A stretch of 64,000 bases of DNA from an uncultured Flavobacteriales bacterium (GTDB lineage Bacteria; Bacteroidota; Bacteroidia; Flavobacteriales_D; Parvicellaceae). The stretch is from NCBI GenBank assembly GCA_943787535.1, contig CALSMU010000011.1, positions 421,455 through 485,454 on the forward strand, read 5' to 3'. This document shows, piece after piece, positions 8,228 through 17,554 of the stretch. Positions within the stretch are counted from its first letter, which is position 1. Each line of letters begins with the position of its first letter. Below the pieces are notes generated by a model, which was not told the DNA's origin, did not search any database, and saw only the letters and a program-made list of their open reading frames with translations. The translations under genes were made by a program, and so were the position numbers.

Positions 8228-11200
8228 ATGTGTTTTAAGGTTATACTTGTGCAGATATTAGCATTCATTTATGCTTTAAGTTTTTCTGCCCAAACATTAA
8301 TTATTAATGAAGTTTCCCAGGGTGAATCTGGAAACATGGAGTTTATTGAGTTTGTTGTTGTTGACAATACTGTGGTTTATGACTGTGCGGATTCTTCTCC
8401 GCCAACAATAGATATAAGAGGTTGGATTATTGATGATAATAATGGTTATCATTCTCCAGGAAACGAGGGTGTTGCTGGAGGTGCAGTCCGATTTTCAAAT
8501 GATGTTTTGTGGAGTGCTGTCCCTTTGGGTACAATAATTTTAGTATATAACCAAGGAGATATTTCGCCTTCAATTCCCGCAGACGATATTTCTTTGTCCG
8601 ATGGCAATTGCCAAGTTATTGTTCCTATTAACAATACAAGTCTTTTTGAAAGTAATGCTACAACACCAGGAGATGTTGCTTGTTCTTATCCCGGAGGTGC
8701 ATGGACTGCAGGAGGAACTTGGAACAACATAATATTAAGAAATGGAGGTGATTGTGCACGAATATTAGACTTGGCAGGTTGTGAAGTTTTTTCTGTTTGT
8801 TGGGGGGATAATAGTCAAAATAACCAGATATATTTTGGTGGTTCAGCCAGCAATACGGTTTACTACTTTAATGATATAGACCCAACAGATCAAGTAAATT
8901 GGACTTCTGGTTGTTCAGATAATGAGACAGTATTGGATGCTACTACATGTGGAAGTAACGATCAAACACCGGGAAGTCCAAACAATGCCTTGAACGAAGC
9001 CTATATCGCTCAGTTTAATAACGATTGCATGCCTATTACCCCATTAGTTACTACTGCTGCATCAACTGATGCAAGTTGCGGATTGTGTGATGGAACAGCT
9101 ACCGTGAGCAGCTCTGGATCTATCTCTGGATATACCTACAGTTGGTATGATGCTTCATATGTATCGATTGGACAAAATACTGCAACTGCCACAGCCTTGT
9201 GTCCAGGGACATATAATGTTATATCCTCTTCTTCAATTAACTGTTCCGATACTGCTACTGTGGTGATTAGTGCACCGGGAGGTCCATCAGCACCAGTTGC
9301 CGGAGCAGATGCGATATATTGTTTTGGTGATGCCTTGACGGATTTAACGGCAAATGGGTCTGGTGGATTATTGACATGGTATGATGATATTGGATTGTTA
9401 AATTTTTTAGGTACCGGGGGTGTCTATTCTCCATCTAATACAATTGGCAGCACGATATATTATGTTACAGAAACCATAGCTGGCTGTGAAGGGCCACCAT
9501 CATTAGTCACCGTAACTATAAATCCATTACCAACAGCTACGCTTTCTGGCGGCGGAACGATTTGTTCGGGAGATCCAATACCAGATATGATTGTAACATT
9601 AACGGGTACTGCACCATGGTCTATTACTTATACTGATGGGGTAACACCGGTAACTGAATCTGGAATTATGACTTCTCCTTATACAATTAGTGGAGCAGGG
9701 GATGGATCTTATGATCTTAGTGCCGTTTCTGATGTAAGTTGCACAGGTACTTTTAGTGGCTCTGCAGATATAATTACAACCCCATTACCAACAGCTACGC
9801 TTTCTGGCGGCGGAACGATTTGTTCGGGAGATCCAATACCAGATATGATTATAACATTAACGGGTACTGCACCATGGTCTATTACTTATACTGATGGGGT
9901 AACACCGGTAACTGAATCTATGATTATGACTTCTCCTTATACAATTAGTGGAGCAGGGGATGGATCTTATGATCTTAGTGCCGTTTCTGATGCAAGTTGC
10001 ACAGGTTTTTTTAGTGGTGCTGCAGATATAATTACAATCCCATTACCAGCAGCTACGCTTTCTGGCGGCGGAACGATTTGTTCGGGAGATCCAATACCCG
10101 ATATGATTGTAACATTAACAGGTAGTGCACCATGGTCTATTACTTATACTGATGGGGTAACACCGGTAACCGAATCTGGAATTATGACTTCTCCTTATAC
10201 AATTAGTGGAGCAGGGGATGGATCTTATGATCTTAGTGCCGTTTCTGATGCAAGTTGCACAGGTACTTTTAGTGGCTCTGCAGATATAATCACAATCCAA
10301 TTACCAACAGCTACGCTTTCTGGCGGCGGAACGATTTGTTCGGGAGATCCAATACCCGATATGACAGTAACACTAACGGGTATTGCACCATGGTCTATTA
10401 CTTATACTGATGGGGTAACACCGGTAACCGAATCTGGAATTATGACTTCTCCTTATACAATTATTGGAGTAGGGGATGGATCTTATGTTCTTAGTGCTGT
10501 TTCTGATGCAAGTTGTACAGGTACTTTTAGTGGCTCTGCAGATATAATCACAATCCAATTACCAACAGCTACGCTTGCCGGAGGCGGAACGATTTGTTCG
10601 GGAGATCCAATACCCGATATGACAGTAACACTAACGGGTATTGCACCATGGTCTATTACTTATACTGATGGGGTAACACCGGTAACCGAATCTGGAATTA
10701 TGACTTCTCCTTATACAATTATTGGAGCAGGGGATGGATCTTATGTTCTTAGTGCTGTTTCTGATGCAAGTTGTACAGGTACTTTTAGTGGCTCTGCAAC
10801 AATCACAACAGATCCATTACCAACAGCTACGCTTGCCGGAGGCGGAACGATTTGTTCGGGAGATCCAATACCCGATATGGCAGTAACGCTAACGGGCACT
10901 GCACCATGGTCTATTACTTATACTGATGGGGTAACACCGGTAACCGAATCTGGAATTATGACTTCTCCTTATACAATTATTGGAGCAGGGGATGGATCTT
11001 ATGTTCTTAGTGCTGTTTCTGATGCAAGTTGTACAGGTACTTTTAGTGGCTCTGCAACAATCACAACAGATCCATTACTAGCAGCTACGCTTTCTGGCGG
11101 CGGAACGATTTGTTCGGGAGATCCAATACCCGATATGATTGTAACATTAACAGGTAGTGCACCATGGTCTATTACTTATACTGATGGGGTAACACCGGTA

Positions 11201-14200
11201 ACCGAATCTGGAATTATGACTTCTCCTTATACAATTATTGGAGCAGGGGATGGATCTTATGATCTTAGTGCCGTTTCTGATGCAAGTTGCACAGGTACTT
11301 TTAGTGGCTCTGCAGATATAATCACAATCCAATTACCAACAGCTACGCTTTCTGGCGGCGGAACGATTTGTTCGGGAGATCCAATACCCGATATGACAGT
11401 AACACTAACAGGTAGTGCACCATGGTCTATTACTTATACTGATGGGGTAACACCGGTAACCGAATCTGGAATTATGACTTCTCCTTATACAATTATTGGA
11501 GCAGGGGATGGATCTTATGTTCTTAGTGCTGTTTCTGATGCAAGTTGTACAGGTACTTTTAGTGGCTCTGCAGATATAATTACAAATCCATTGCCTTTGG
11601 CGCCAAATGCGGGAGTTGATGCAAATTATTGCTTTGGGGAACCAATTGTCGATTTATTCGCTTCCGGTGGAGGTGGGGTTTTAACATGGTATAGTGATAT
11701 GGGGATTACTATTGAAGGAATAGGAACAGCATTTTATCCAATAAATTCTGTAGGAATGTTTACTTATTATGTTTCGGAAGAAATTAATGGTTGTACAGGA
11801 CCTTTTTCTCTGGTAAATGTTGTAATTAATGATGTGCCAACTATTGACTCAGAAGTAGCTGTTAATGTTTCAGGATGTAATATAATAGATGGTTCAATAA
11901 CGATTGTTGCTTCTGGTGGGATACCACCATATAGCTATTCCATTGATGGAGGAGCTACACTTACAAATACAACGGGTATTTTTACTGGTTTGGATGTCAA
12001 CTCTTACCAAGTTGTTGTTGCTGATGCCAATTGCCAAACAACTGGTAGCCTATTGGTCATTACGGGGCCAGGAATACCTTCTGCTCCAGTGGCAGGAACG
12101 GATGCCACTTACTGTGATGGTGATGTTATTGTTGATTTAACTGCTACGATTGGGTCAGGAGGCACATTGTCTTGGTATGATGATGCAGCATTAACCAATC
12201 TTGTTGGAAATAATGTTACCTTTTCTCCTTTTAATACCGTCGGAACAACTACCTACTATGTGACGGAAACAGTTGCCAATTGCGAAAGTGCTTCAACACA
12301 AATTACAATTACCATAAATCCTACACCTCTTGCTCCTATAGCATCTGGAGATGATACATATTGTGAAGGTGATTTAATTGCCGATTTAACTGCAACACCT
12401 GTAATGGGAGGTGTTATTAATTGGTATGATGATGTTGGGTTAACAAACTTAGTGTTTACTGGACAGGTTTATTCTCCTTCTACTGCAGTTGGTGTATATG
12501 TGTATTATGCTGTTGAGTCGTTGAATGGGTGTGAAGGACCTCCAACTCTTGTTACGGTTACTATAAATGAGCTGCTAACTATTGATTCAGAGATTGTAGT
12601 TGATGCAACAGGTTGTGGTTTATCAGATGGTACAATTACAATAACTGCAACCGGAGGAACAGGGACTTATAACTTTTCAATTGATGGAGGTTCAACTTTT
12701 TCCAATACAACGGGTGTTTTTATTGGATTAGGGGTTAATTCTTATCAAGTTGAAGTAACCGATGGAAATTGTTCGGTGGAAGGAAGCTTATTAACTATTT
12801 CAGCACCATCTACTCCTGCAGCTCCTGCAGCTAGTGCAAGTTCTATTTATTGCGATGGAGATGTTGTTTCAGACCTGACAGCTACTCCGGGCAGTGGAGG
12901 TTCAATATCTTGGTATGATGATGTTGCACTAACAAATCTTATTGGAACCGGCAACTCATATTCTCCAGCTATAGCAGTAGGGAATTACACTTATTACATA
13001 ACTGAAACTGTTTCGGGATGTGAAAGTCCTTCAAGTCAGTTGACAATAGATATTAATCCTGCACCATTGGCCCCTATTTTATTAGGAGGAGCTACATATT
13101 GTGAAGGTGATCTAATTACAGACCTTCAGGCAAGTCCGGGTGGAGTAAACAGTGGAACTTTTTATTGGTTTGATGATGTTGGATTAACAAATAATACTAA
13201 TACAGGACCTGTATATTCACCTCCAACAACGGTTGGTTCTTATACGTATTACATCGTAGATTCTCTAAATGGTTGTGTTGGACCTTCAGCATCTGTAAAT
13301 GTTATAATTAATTCCTTACCATCTTTTACCATAGCTATAAGCGATCCAACAATATGTGGAGGAAATGGTTTTATTACAATAGAGGGATTGAGTTCAAGTA
13401 CAACCTATGATTTACAGTATAGCATAGATGGAAATGCTCAGCCTTTAGTAAGTTTGACTTCTGATAGTAATGGGAACATTCTAATATCCAACTTAACACA
13501 GGGCAGTTATAGCGATTTTACCTTGACAATAAATGGCTGTTCTTACACAGATTTAGGATCATATGTTTTATCCGATCCAAGTGTTCCGGCATTCAATGTT
13601 GTTAATCCTTTAGATCCTTCCGGGTGTGGAACGGTAGATGGAACCATTACAATTTCAGGTTTAACGGCAAATACAACATATAATTTAACGTATGACTTAA
13701 ATGCTACCCCTGTTGGTCCAAATTCCATTACCACGGATATAAATGGAGACTTTATTATTACGGGTTTGTCGAATGGAGTATACGATAACTTTACTGTTGA
13801 TTTAAATGGATGTGTTGGTTCATCGCCTGTAACGATCGCGTTGGCTTCAATTATACCTTTGGCTCCGAATGCTCTTGGAGATTCAACCTATTGTGATGGG
13901 GAGGTTATGGTTGATTTGTCTGCATTTCCATCAGTTGGTGGAGAAATCAATTGGTATGATGATAATTTGTTAACGAATCAAGTAGCGGCAAATACGAATA
14001 CATTTACACCACCAACAGCACCAGGAACTTACACTTATTGGATAACAGAAACCTTGAATGGCTGTGAAGGAGATACAATTTCTGTTACGGTGGAGGTTGT
14101 AGCTTTGCCGATGTCACCATTAGCGGAGAATGATACATCTTATTGCGAAAGTCAATCAATAATAGATATGACTGCCACCGCTCAAGGTGCAGGTACGTTA

Positions 14201-14893
14201 GCATGGTACAGTGACGCTGATTTAACTAACTTGATTGGAACAGGTTCTTCTTTATCTCCTTTTTCAACGGTAGGAAGCACCGTTTATTATATTGTAGAGG
14301 TTAATGGAAATTGCATTGGAGCCTATGATAGTATTGTTGTCAATATTGATCCAGCACCAGTGGCAGATTTCACAGCAACTCCGGTGTTAGGAACAAGTCC
14401 ATTATTAGTTGCTTTTGCTGATAGTTCAACTGGGGCAGGGATTAGTTATTCTTGGGATTTTGGGGATGGTAATACATACTACGCACAAGATACAAGTAAT
14501 ACTTATTATAATGCAGGCAGCTTTATTTCATCATTAACAGTTTTAGACACCAATGGCTGCACCGATACTTATTCTGTGATTATTACAATAGAGGCTCCAA
14601 CTGTTCCTATAGATTCTTCTTATATTGTTGTTCCGAATGTTTTTACTCCTAATGGCGATTATGAGAACGATTTCTTTAAATTAAACACAAACAATATTGT
14701 TGATTTGGAAGGAACTATTTTCAATAGATGGGGGCAAGTTGTTTTTATTATAAATACCGTTGAAGGAGGATGGGATGGCAGAACGGTTGCTGGTGTAATG
14801 TGTCCAGAAGGTGCCTATTATTATCTTATTCACGCTATTGGAGGCGATGGTGTAGTGTATGATTTTCAAGGCGCATTTGAGTTGATTAGGTAA
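8228..14893 (+). CDS. Giant T9SS-secreted surface adhesin with tandem repeats (2221 aa)
   Basis: A very large secreted protein. In order: a signal peptide (about 1-22); a lamin-tail domain (about 22-260, TLIINEVSQGES then IDIRGWIIDD); one SprB-like repeat; an Ig-like domain; eight 86-residue repeats (about 433-1120, each with GGGTICSGDPIPD and APWSITYTDG); about seven further Ig-like units with YCDGD, WYDD and YTYY signatures, interleaved with SprB-type repeats; and a PKD domain (about 2046-2123, SYSWDFGDGN). It ends in a type B T9SS sorting domain (about 2130-2221: VPNVFTPNGD, FNRWGQVVF, GGWDGR and a final FELIR). It should be exported by the Sec and T9SS systems and displayed at the surface. 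No PorP/SprF partner is adjacent. Start at the ATG preceding the signal peptide. Confidence 0.93.
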   Translation: MCFKVILVQILAFIYALSFSAQTLIINEVSQGESGNMEFIEFVVVDNTVVYDCADSSPPTIDIRGWIIDDNNGYHSPGNEGVAGGAVRFSNDVLWSAVPLGTIILVYNQGDISPSIPADDISLSDGNCQVIVPINNTSLFESNATTPGDVACSYPGGAWTAGGTWNNIILRNGGDCARILDLAGCEVFSVCWGDNSQNNQIYFGGSASNTVYYFNDIDPTDQVNWTSGCSDNETVLDATTCGSNDQTPGSPNNALNEAYIAQFNNDCMPITPLVTTAASTDASCGLCDGTATVSSSGSISGYTYSWYDASYVSIGQNTATATALCPGTYNVISSSSINCSDTATVVISAPGGPSAPVAGADAIYCFGDALTDLTANGSGGLLTWYDDIGLLNFLGTGGVYSPSNTIGSTIYYVTETIAGCEGPPSLVTVTINPLPTATLSGGGTICSGDPIPDMIVTLTGTAPWSITYTDGVTPVTESGIMTSPYTISGAGDGSYDLSAVSDVSCTGTFSGSADIITTPLPTATLSGGGTICSGDPIPDMIITLTGTAPWSITYTDGVTPVTESMIMTSPYTISGAGDGSYDLSAVSDASCTGFFSGAADIITIPLPAATLSGGGTICSGDPIPDMIVTLTGSAPWSITYTDGVTPVTESGIMTSPYTISGAGDGSYDLSAVSDASCTGTFSGSADIITIQLPTATLSGGGTICSGDPIPDMTVTLTGIAPWSITYTDGVTPVTESGIMTSPYTIIGVGDGSYVLSAVSDASCTGTFSGSADIITIQLPTATLAGGGTICSGDPIPDMTVTLTGIAPWSITYTDGVTPVTESGIMTSPYTIIGAGDGSYVLSAVSDASCTGTFSGSATITTDPLPTATLAGGGTICSGDPIPDMAVTLTGTAPWSITYTDGVTPVTESGIMTSPYTIIGAGDGSYVLSAVSDASCTGTFSGSATITTDPLLAATLSGGGTICSGDPIPDMIVTLTGSAPWSITYTDGVTPVTESGIMTSPYTIIGAGDGSYDLSAVSDASCTGTFSGSADIITIQLPTATLSGGGTICSGDPIPDMTVTLTGSAPWSITYTDGVTPVTESGIMTSPYTIIGAGDGSYVLSAVSDASCTGTFSGSADIITNPLPLAPNAGVDANYCFGEPIVDLFASGGGGVLTWYSDMGITIEGIGTAFYPINSVGMFTYYVSEEINGCTGPFSLVNVVINDVPTIDSEVAVNVSGCNIIDGSITIVASGGIPPYSYSIDGGATLTNTTGIFTGLDVNSYQVVVADANCQTTGSLLVITGPGIPSAPVAGTDATYCDGDVIVDLTATIGSGGTLSWYDDAALTNLVGNNVTFSPFNTVGTTTYYVTETVANCESASTQITITINPTPLAPIASGDDTYCEGDLIADLTATPVMGGVINWYDDVGLTNLVFTGQVYSPSTAVGVYVYYAVESLNGCEGPPTLVTVTINELLTIDSEIVVDATGCGLSDGTITITATGGTGTYNFSIDGGSTFSNTTGVFIGLGVNSYQVEVTDGNCSVEGSLLTISAPSTPAAPAASASSIYCDGDVVSDLTATPGSGGSISWYDDVALTNLIGTGNSYSPAIAVGNYTYYITETVSGCESPSSQLTIDINPAPLAPILLGGATYCEGDLITDLQASPGGVNSGTFYWFDDVGLTNNTNTGPVYSPPTTVGSYTYYIVDSLNGCVGPSASVNVIINSLPSFTIAISDPTICGGNGFITIEGLSSSTTYDLQYSIDGNAQPLVSLTSDSNGNILISNLTQGSYSDFTLTINGCSYTDLGSYVLSDPSVPAFNVVNPLDPSGCGTVDGTITISGLTANTTYNLTYDLNATPVGPNSITTDINGDFIITGLSNGVYDNFTVDLNGCVGSSPVTIALASIIPLAPNALGDSTYCDGEVMVDLSAFPSVGGEINWYDDNLLTNQVAANTNTFTPPTAPGTYTYWITETLNGCEGDTISVTVEVVALPMSPLAENDTSYCESQSIIDMTATAQGAGTLAWYSDADLTNLIGTGSSLSPFSTVGSTVYYIVEVNGNCIGAYDSIVVNIDPAPVADFTATPVLGTSPLLVAFADSSTGAGISYSWDFGDGNTYYAQDTSNTYYNAGSFISSLTVLDTNGCTDTYSVIITIEAPTVPIDSSYIVVPNVFTPNGDYENDFFKLNTNNIVDLEGTIFNRWGQVVFIINTVEGGWDGRTVAGVMCPEGAYYYLIHAIGGDGVVYDFQGAFELIR
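9524..11587 (+). repeat. Eight tandem 258-bp repeats inside the giant adhesin
   Basis: Eight consecutive units of exactly 258 bp (86 codons) start at 9524, 9782, 10040, 10298, 10556, 10814, 11072 and 11330. Period and frame never slip. Units are nearly identical even at third positions, with small blocks of shared variants: units 1-3 read ATTAGTGGA (Ser) where 4-8 read ATTATTGGA (Ile), and units 4-6 and 8 have GCAGTAACG/ACAGTAACA in place of ATTGTAACA. This points to recent duplication or ongoing gene conversion. Confidence 0.97.
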
Positions 14894-15102
14894 TAATTAA
14901 AAGCACATTGAAAAGAACGTTTTGGTTATATAGCAAAAGAACAAATAATTATATATGGAGATTTTTCGAATGGGTATCTTAGACAATATATCTAACGCTT
15001 TTAATTTGTCCGTGTTTTTTGATAATTTTTAATTAGTTTGCACCTTAGTAGGCTAAAACATATTATGGTTTTAGCCAATACGTTGACATTAAGATTTTAA
15101 AC

Positions 15103-16416
15103 ATGAACAAGACTCGGCACATCATACTAATTCTAACCCTATTTTCGCTTACAAGTTATGGTCAGGGGCTTGATACCAATAAACTAAATTTATACTTCGA
15201 CTCACTTGAAAAGCATAATAAATTTATGGGAAGTGTTAGTTTGTTGATTGGCAATAACATCATTTACAAAAGACAAACCGGTTATTCTAATGTTGCATCT
15301 CAGAGTAGACACAATGATTCAACAAAATATAGAATTGGTTCTATATCTAAAACGTTTACAGCTACTTTAGTTTTTCATGCGATAGATGACGGGAAATTAA
15401 CTCTTAACAAATCCATCAAGAAGTGGTTCCCAAAAATAAAAAACAGCAAAGATATCACGATTGCAAACTTATTAAATCATAGTAGCGGAATTCATAACTT
15501 CACAAGTGATCTGGCTTATCAAGGTTATTTTACTGAAACGAAAAGTGAATCAGAGATGCTTGATATAATAGTAAAAGCAGGAATTGATTTTGAACCAGGC
15601 AGTAAGGCAGTTTATAGCAATTCTAATTATGTCTTGCTTTCGTACATTTTAGAGAAGCTTTACAAAAGATCATATTCCGAATTATTAAATATTCATATCA
15701 TTAACAAGTTGAATCTTAATAACACTTTCTATGGTAAACAAATCAATCCAGACAATAATGAATGTTTCTCATATACATTTGATGAAGAATGGAAGAAGCA
15801 ATCGGAAACAGACTTGTCTATCCCAATAGGTGCTGGAGCAATAGTCAGTACCCCTAATGAATTGAATTTATTTGCTAAGGCGTTGTTTAATGGTCTGTTA
15901 ATCTCTCAAAACAGTCTAGAAAAAATGAAAAGTATTTCATCCGGGTTTGGTATGGGTATTTTTAAAATTCCCTTTCAGAACAAGACATCCTTTGGTCATA
16001 ATGGTGGCATTGACGGATTCAGCTCTTCCTTTGGATATTTTCCAGAAGAAAAGTGCGGATTTTCCCTTGTGTCTAATGGCTCCAATTATGATAATAACAA
16101 AATAGTATTAACACTACTAAAGTGTATGTTCAAAGAGCCTTTTGAAATACCAGAGTTCATTGTGTTAACATCAGATCAACTTGATCAATACGTTGGTGTC
16201 TATTCGAGTTCTGAATTCCCTTTAAAAATAACCATTTCCAAAAAGGGAGCTTCGTTGAAAGCTCAGGCTACTGGTCAAGCCGAAATTCCTCTAGAACCAA
16301 CTGAACAAGATGTATTCACTTTTGAGCCTGCTAAAATTGAAATAAAATTTAACCCCTTGAATAATGAAATGACTTTGAAACAAGGACCTGGTAATTATGT
16401 ATTAAAAAAAGAATAA
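15103..16416 (+). CDS. Serine hydrolase, beta-lactamase/class C fold
   Basis: A secreted serine hydrolase of the class C beta-lactamase / D,D-peptidase superfamily. It has a signal peptide ending near SYGQG (about residue 22). The active-site SxxK is S80-I-S-K83, the YxN motif is Y171-S-N173, and H299-N-G-G takes the place of the KTG triad. This HxG form is typical of esterases and peptidases in this superfamily and less so of true beta-lactamases. A C-terminal beta domain (about 345-437) resembles the DUF3471-like tail of these proteins. I infer a periplasmic peptidase or esterase; there is no reason to predict antibiotic resistance. It is followed by two small lipoprotein genes on the same strand. 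Confidence 0.9.
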   Translation: MNKTRHIILILTLFSLTSYGQGLDTNKLNLYFDSLEKHNKFMGSVSLLIGNNIIYKRQTGYSNVASQSRHNDSTKYRIGSISKTFTATLVFHAIDDGKLTLNKSIKKWFPKIKNSKDITIANLLNHSSGIHNFTSDLAYQGYFTETKSESEMLDIIVKAGIDFEPGSKAVYSNSNYVLLSYILEKLYKRSYSELLNIHIINKLNLNNTFYGKQINPDNNECFSYTFDEEWKKQSETDLSIPIGAGAIVSTPNELNLFAKALFNGLLISQNSLEKMKSISSGFGMGIFKIPFQNKTSFGHNGGIDGFSSSFGYFPEEKCGFSLVSNGSNYDNNKIVLTLLKCMFKEPFEIPEFIVLTSDQLDQYVGVYSSSEFPLKITISKKGASLKAQATGQAEIPLEPTEQDVFTFEPAKIEIKFNPLNNEMTLKQGPGNYVLKKE

Positions 16417-16476
16417 TACTTCGCCAATAATATATAAAATGAATTGCACAAATAACATTAATAAAAATAGAACAAT

Positions 16477-16872
16477 ATGAAACAATTAATTTTACTTTTT
16501 GGAATATATATGATTGTATTTCTGTCTTCAAGTTGTACAAGTTCTAATCCCGATATTTCTGCAAGAACTAATAACGATCCTCAATTAGTTGGTAAATGGA
16601 TCAGAAAGAACAAGTATCATATAGATTTGTATGGTAATGGTATAGGTTCAAAAGATAAAAATGTTGTGGTTTCTGAAGATGTTAAGAAATTCAAAAAGGA
16701 AAGAATAAATTGGACATCATTCAATAACAATTTTCTATTAATCAATACGGATGAAGAAGTAATGGGATTTAGTTACCAGGTAATAGGTGATACTTTGTTT
16801 TTACGTCAGCCTGAGGATAATTTGGAATTCTTCATTAAAGTTAGAGAAGAAAAGGAGGCTAATTACAAGTAA
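16477..16872 (+). CDS. Small putative lipoprotein, lipocalin-like
   Basis: A 131-residue protein with a lipoprotein signal (hydrophobic stretch then LSSSC at about residue 20), so it is likely tethered to the membrane. The mature part contains LVGKW near residue 37, the start typical of small lipocalin-like or META-like beta-barrels in Bacteroidota, and alternating beta-type segments (FLLINT, FSYQVIGDTLFLR). Function unknown. It sits 60 bp after the serine hydrolase and 63 bp before another lipoprotein, all on the same strand. Confidence 0.75.
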   Translation: MKQLILLFGIYMIVFLSSSCTSSNPDISARTNNDPQLVGKWIRKNKYHIDLYGNGIGSKDKNVVVSEDVKKFKKERINWTSFNNNFLLINTDEEVMGFSYQVIGDTLFLRQPEDNLEFFIKVREEKEANYK

Positions 16873-16935
16873 CTTTTATCCTTAAATTGTTTCAGCAAAA
16901 GAACAGCATTAAATAATTGAAAATAGAGTATAAAT

Positions 16936-17385
16936 ATGAATAAATCACTTTTTTCTACCTGCTGCACAATGATTACTATAACATTAGTTACTTTATGTTT
17001 TAGTAGTTGTAATAAATCAGATACTACCTCTTACAAAATAACTGTTGGAGCATATACGCTAGACAGTTTGTCTAATTACGTTTTTACTGGTAATGAATTG
17101 ATCTTTGATTCAAATGAAGAGTGTCAAACATGGAGTAGAACTGCACCTGGAGATTCCCATTCTGCCACATCTCACCTACATTATAACGCAGCTGCAAATG
17201 TATCTTATGATAATAGTAACACATCGTTTAGTTGGACTGAATATGGCCCGGAGCTAGACCAGGCATCAATCGAAACAACTTGCAGTAATGCTAATGGTGG
17301 TGTTAATAAAACGGTGAATAATTCAAGCTACTACCAAGACAAACCAAATTTATTTCTTAAGATAATTAGTGTAGTAGAAAACTAA
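16936..17385 (+). CDS. Small putative lipoprotein, function unknown
   Basis: This 149-residue protein has a lipoprotein signal peptide with FSSC at about residue 25 (MNKSLFSTCC...LVTLCFSSCNKSD). The mature region is rich in Ser, Thr, Asn and aromatic residues and includes two cysteines (EECQTW and TTCSNAN) that may pair. I recognise no family. Its position after another lipoprotein gene suggests a short run of envelope lipoproteins transcribed together. Confidence 0.7.
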   Translation: MNKSLFSTCCTMITITLVTLCFSSCNKSDTTSYKITVGAYTLDSLSNYVFTGNELIFDSNEECQTWSRTAPGDSHSATSHLHYNAAANVSYDNSNTSFSWTEYGPELDQASIETTCSNANGGVNKTVNNSSYYQDKPNLFLKIISVVEN

Positions 17386-17554
17386 AACAGTCTTAATAAT
17401 AAGGGAAAAATATTAAAACGATTTCTTAGCTATAATCATCAATTTTCAAAATAAAAAGTGGTCAAAATTCAACAGATTTTGAGTTTGCTCAGTAGTTGTT
17501 AAGATAACTTATAACCTGAGTAACTGCTCAGCTGATATCGTCTCTAAAAACAAT

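Noticed and set aside
10115..11332. Several 61-codon minus-strand ORFs with almost the same sequence inside the giant adhesin
   Set aside because: They recur every 258 bp and are antisense shadows of the tandem repeat units, with no start context of their own.
9524..11587. Regularly spaced repeats considered as a CRISPR-like array
   Set aside because: Units are 258 bp, contiguous without spacers, and coding in one frame; no cas genes are present.
15103..16416. Calling the serine hydrolase an antibiotic-resistance beta-lactamase
   Set aside because: The third active-site motif is HNGG rather than KTG, and the C-terminal domain fits peptidase/esterase relatives.
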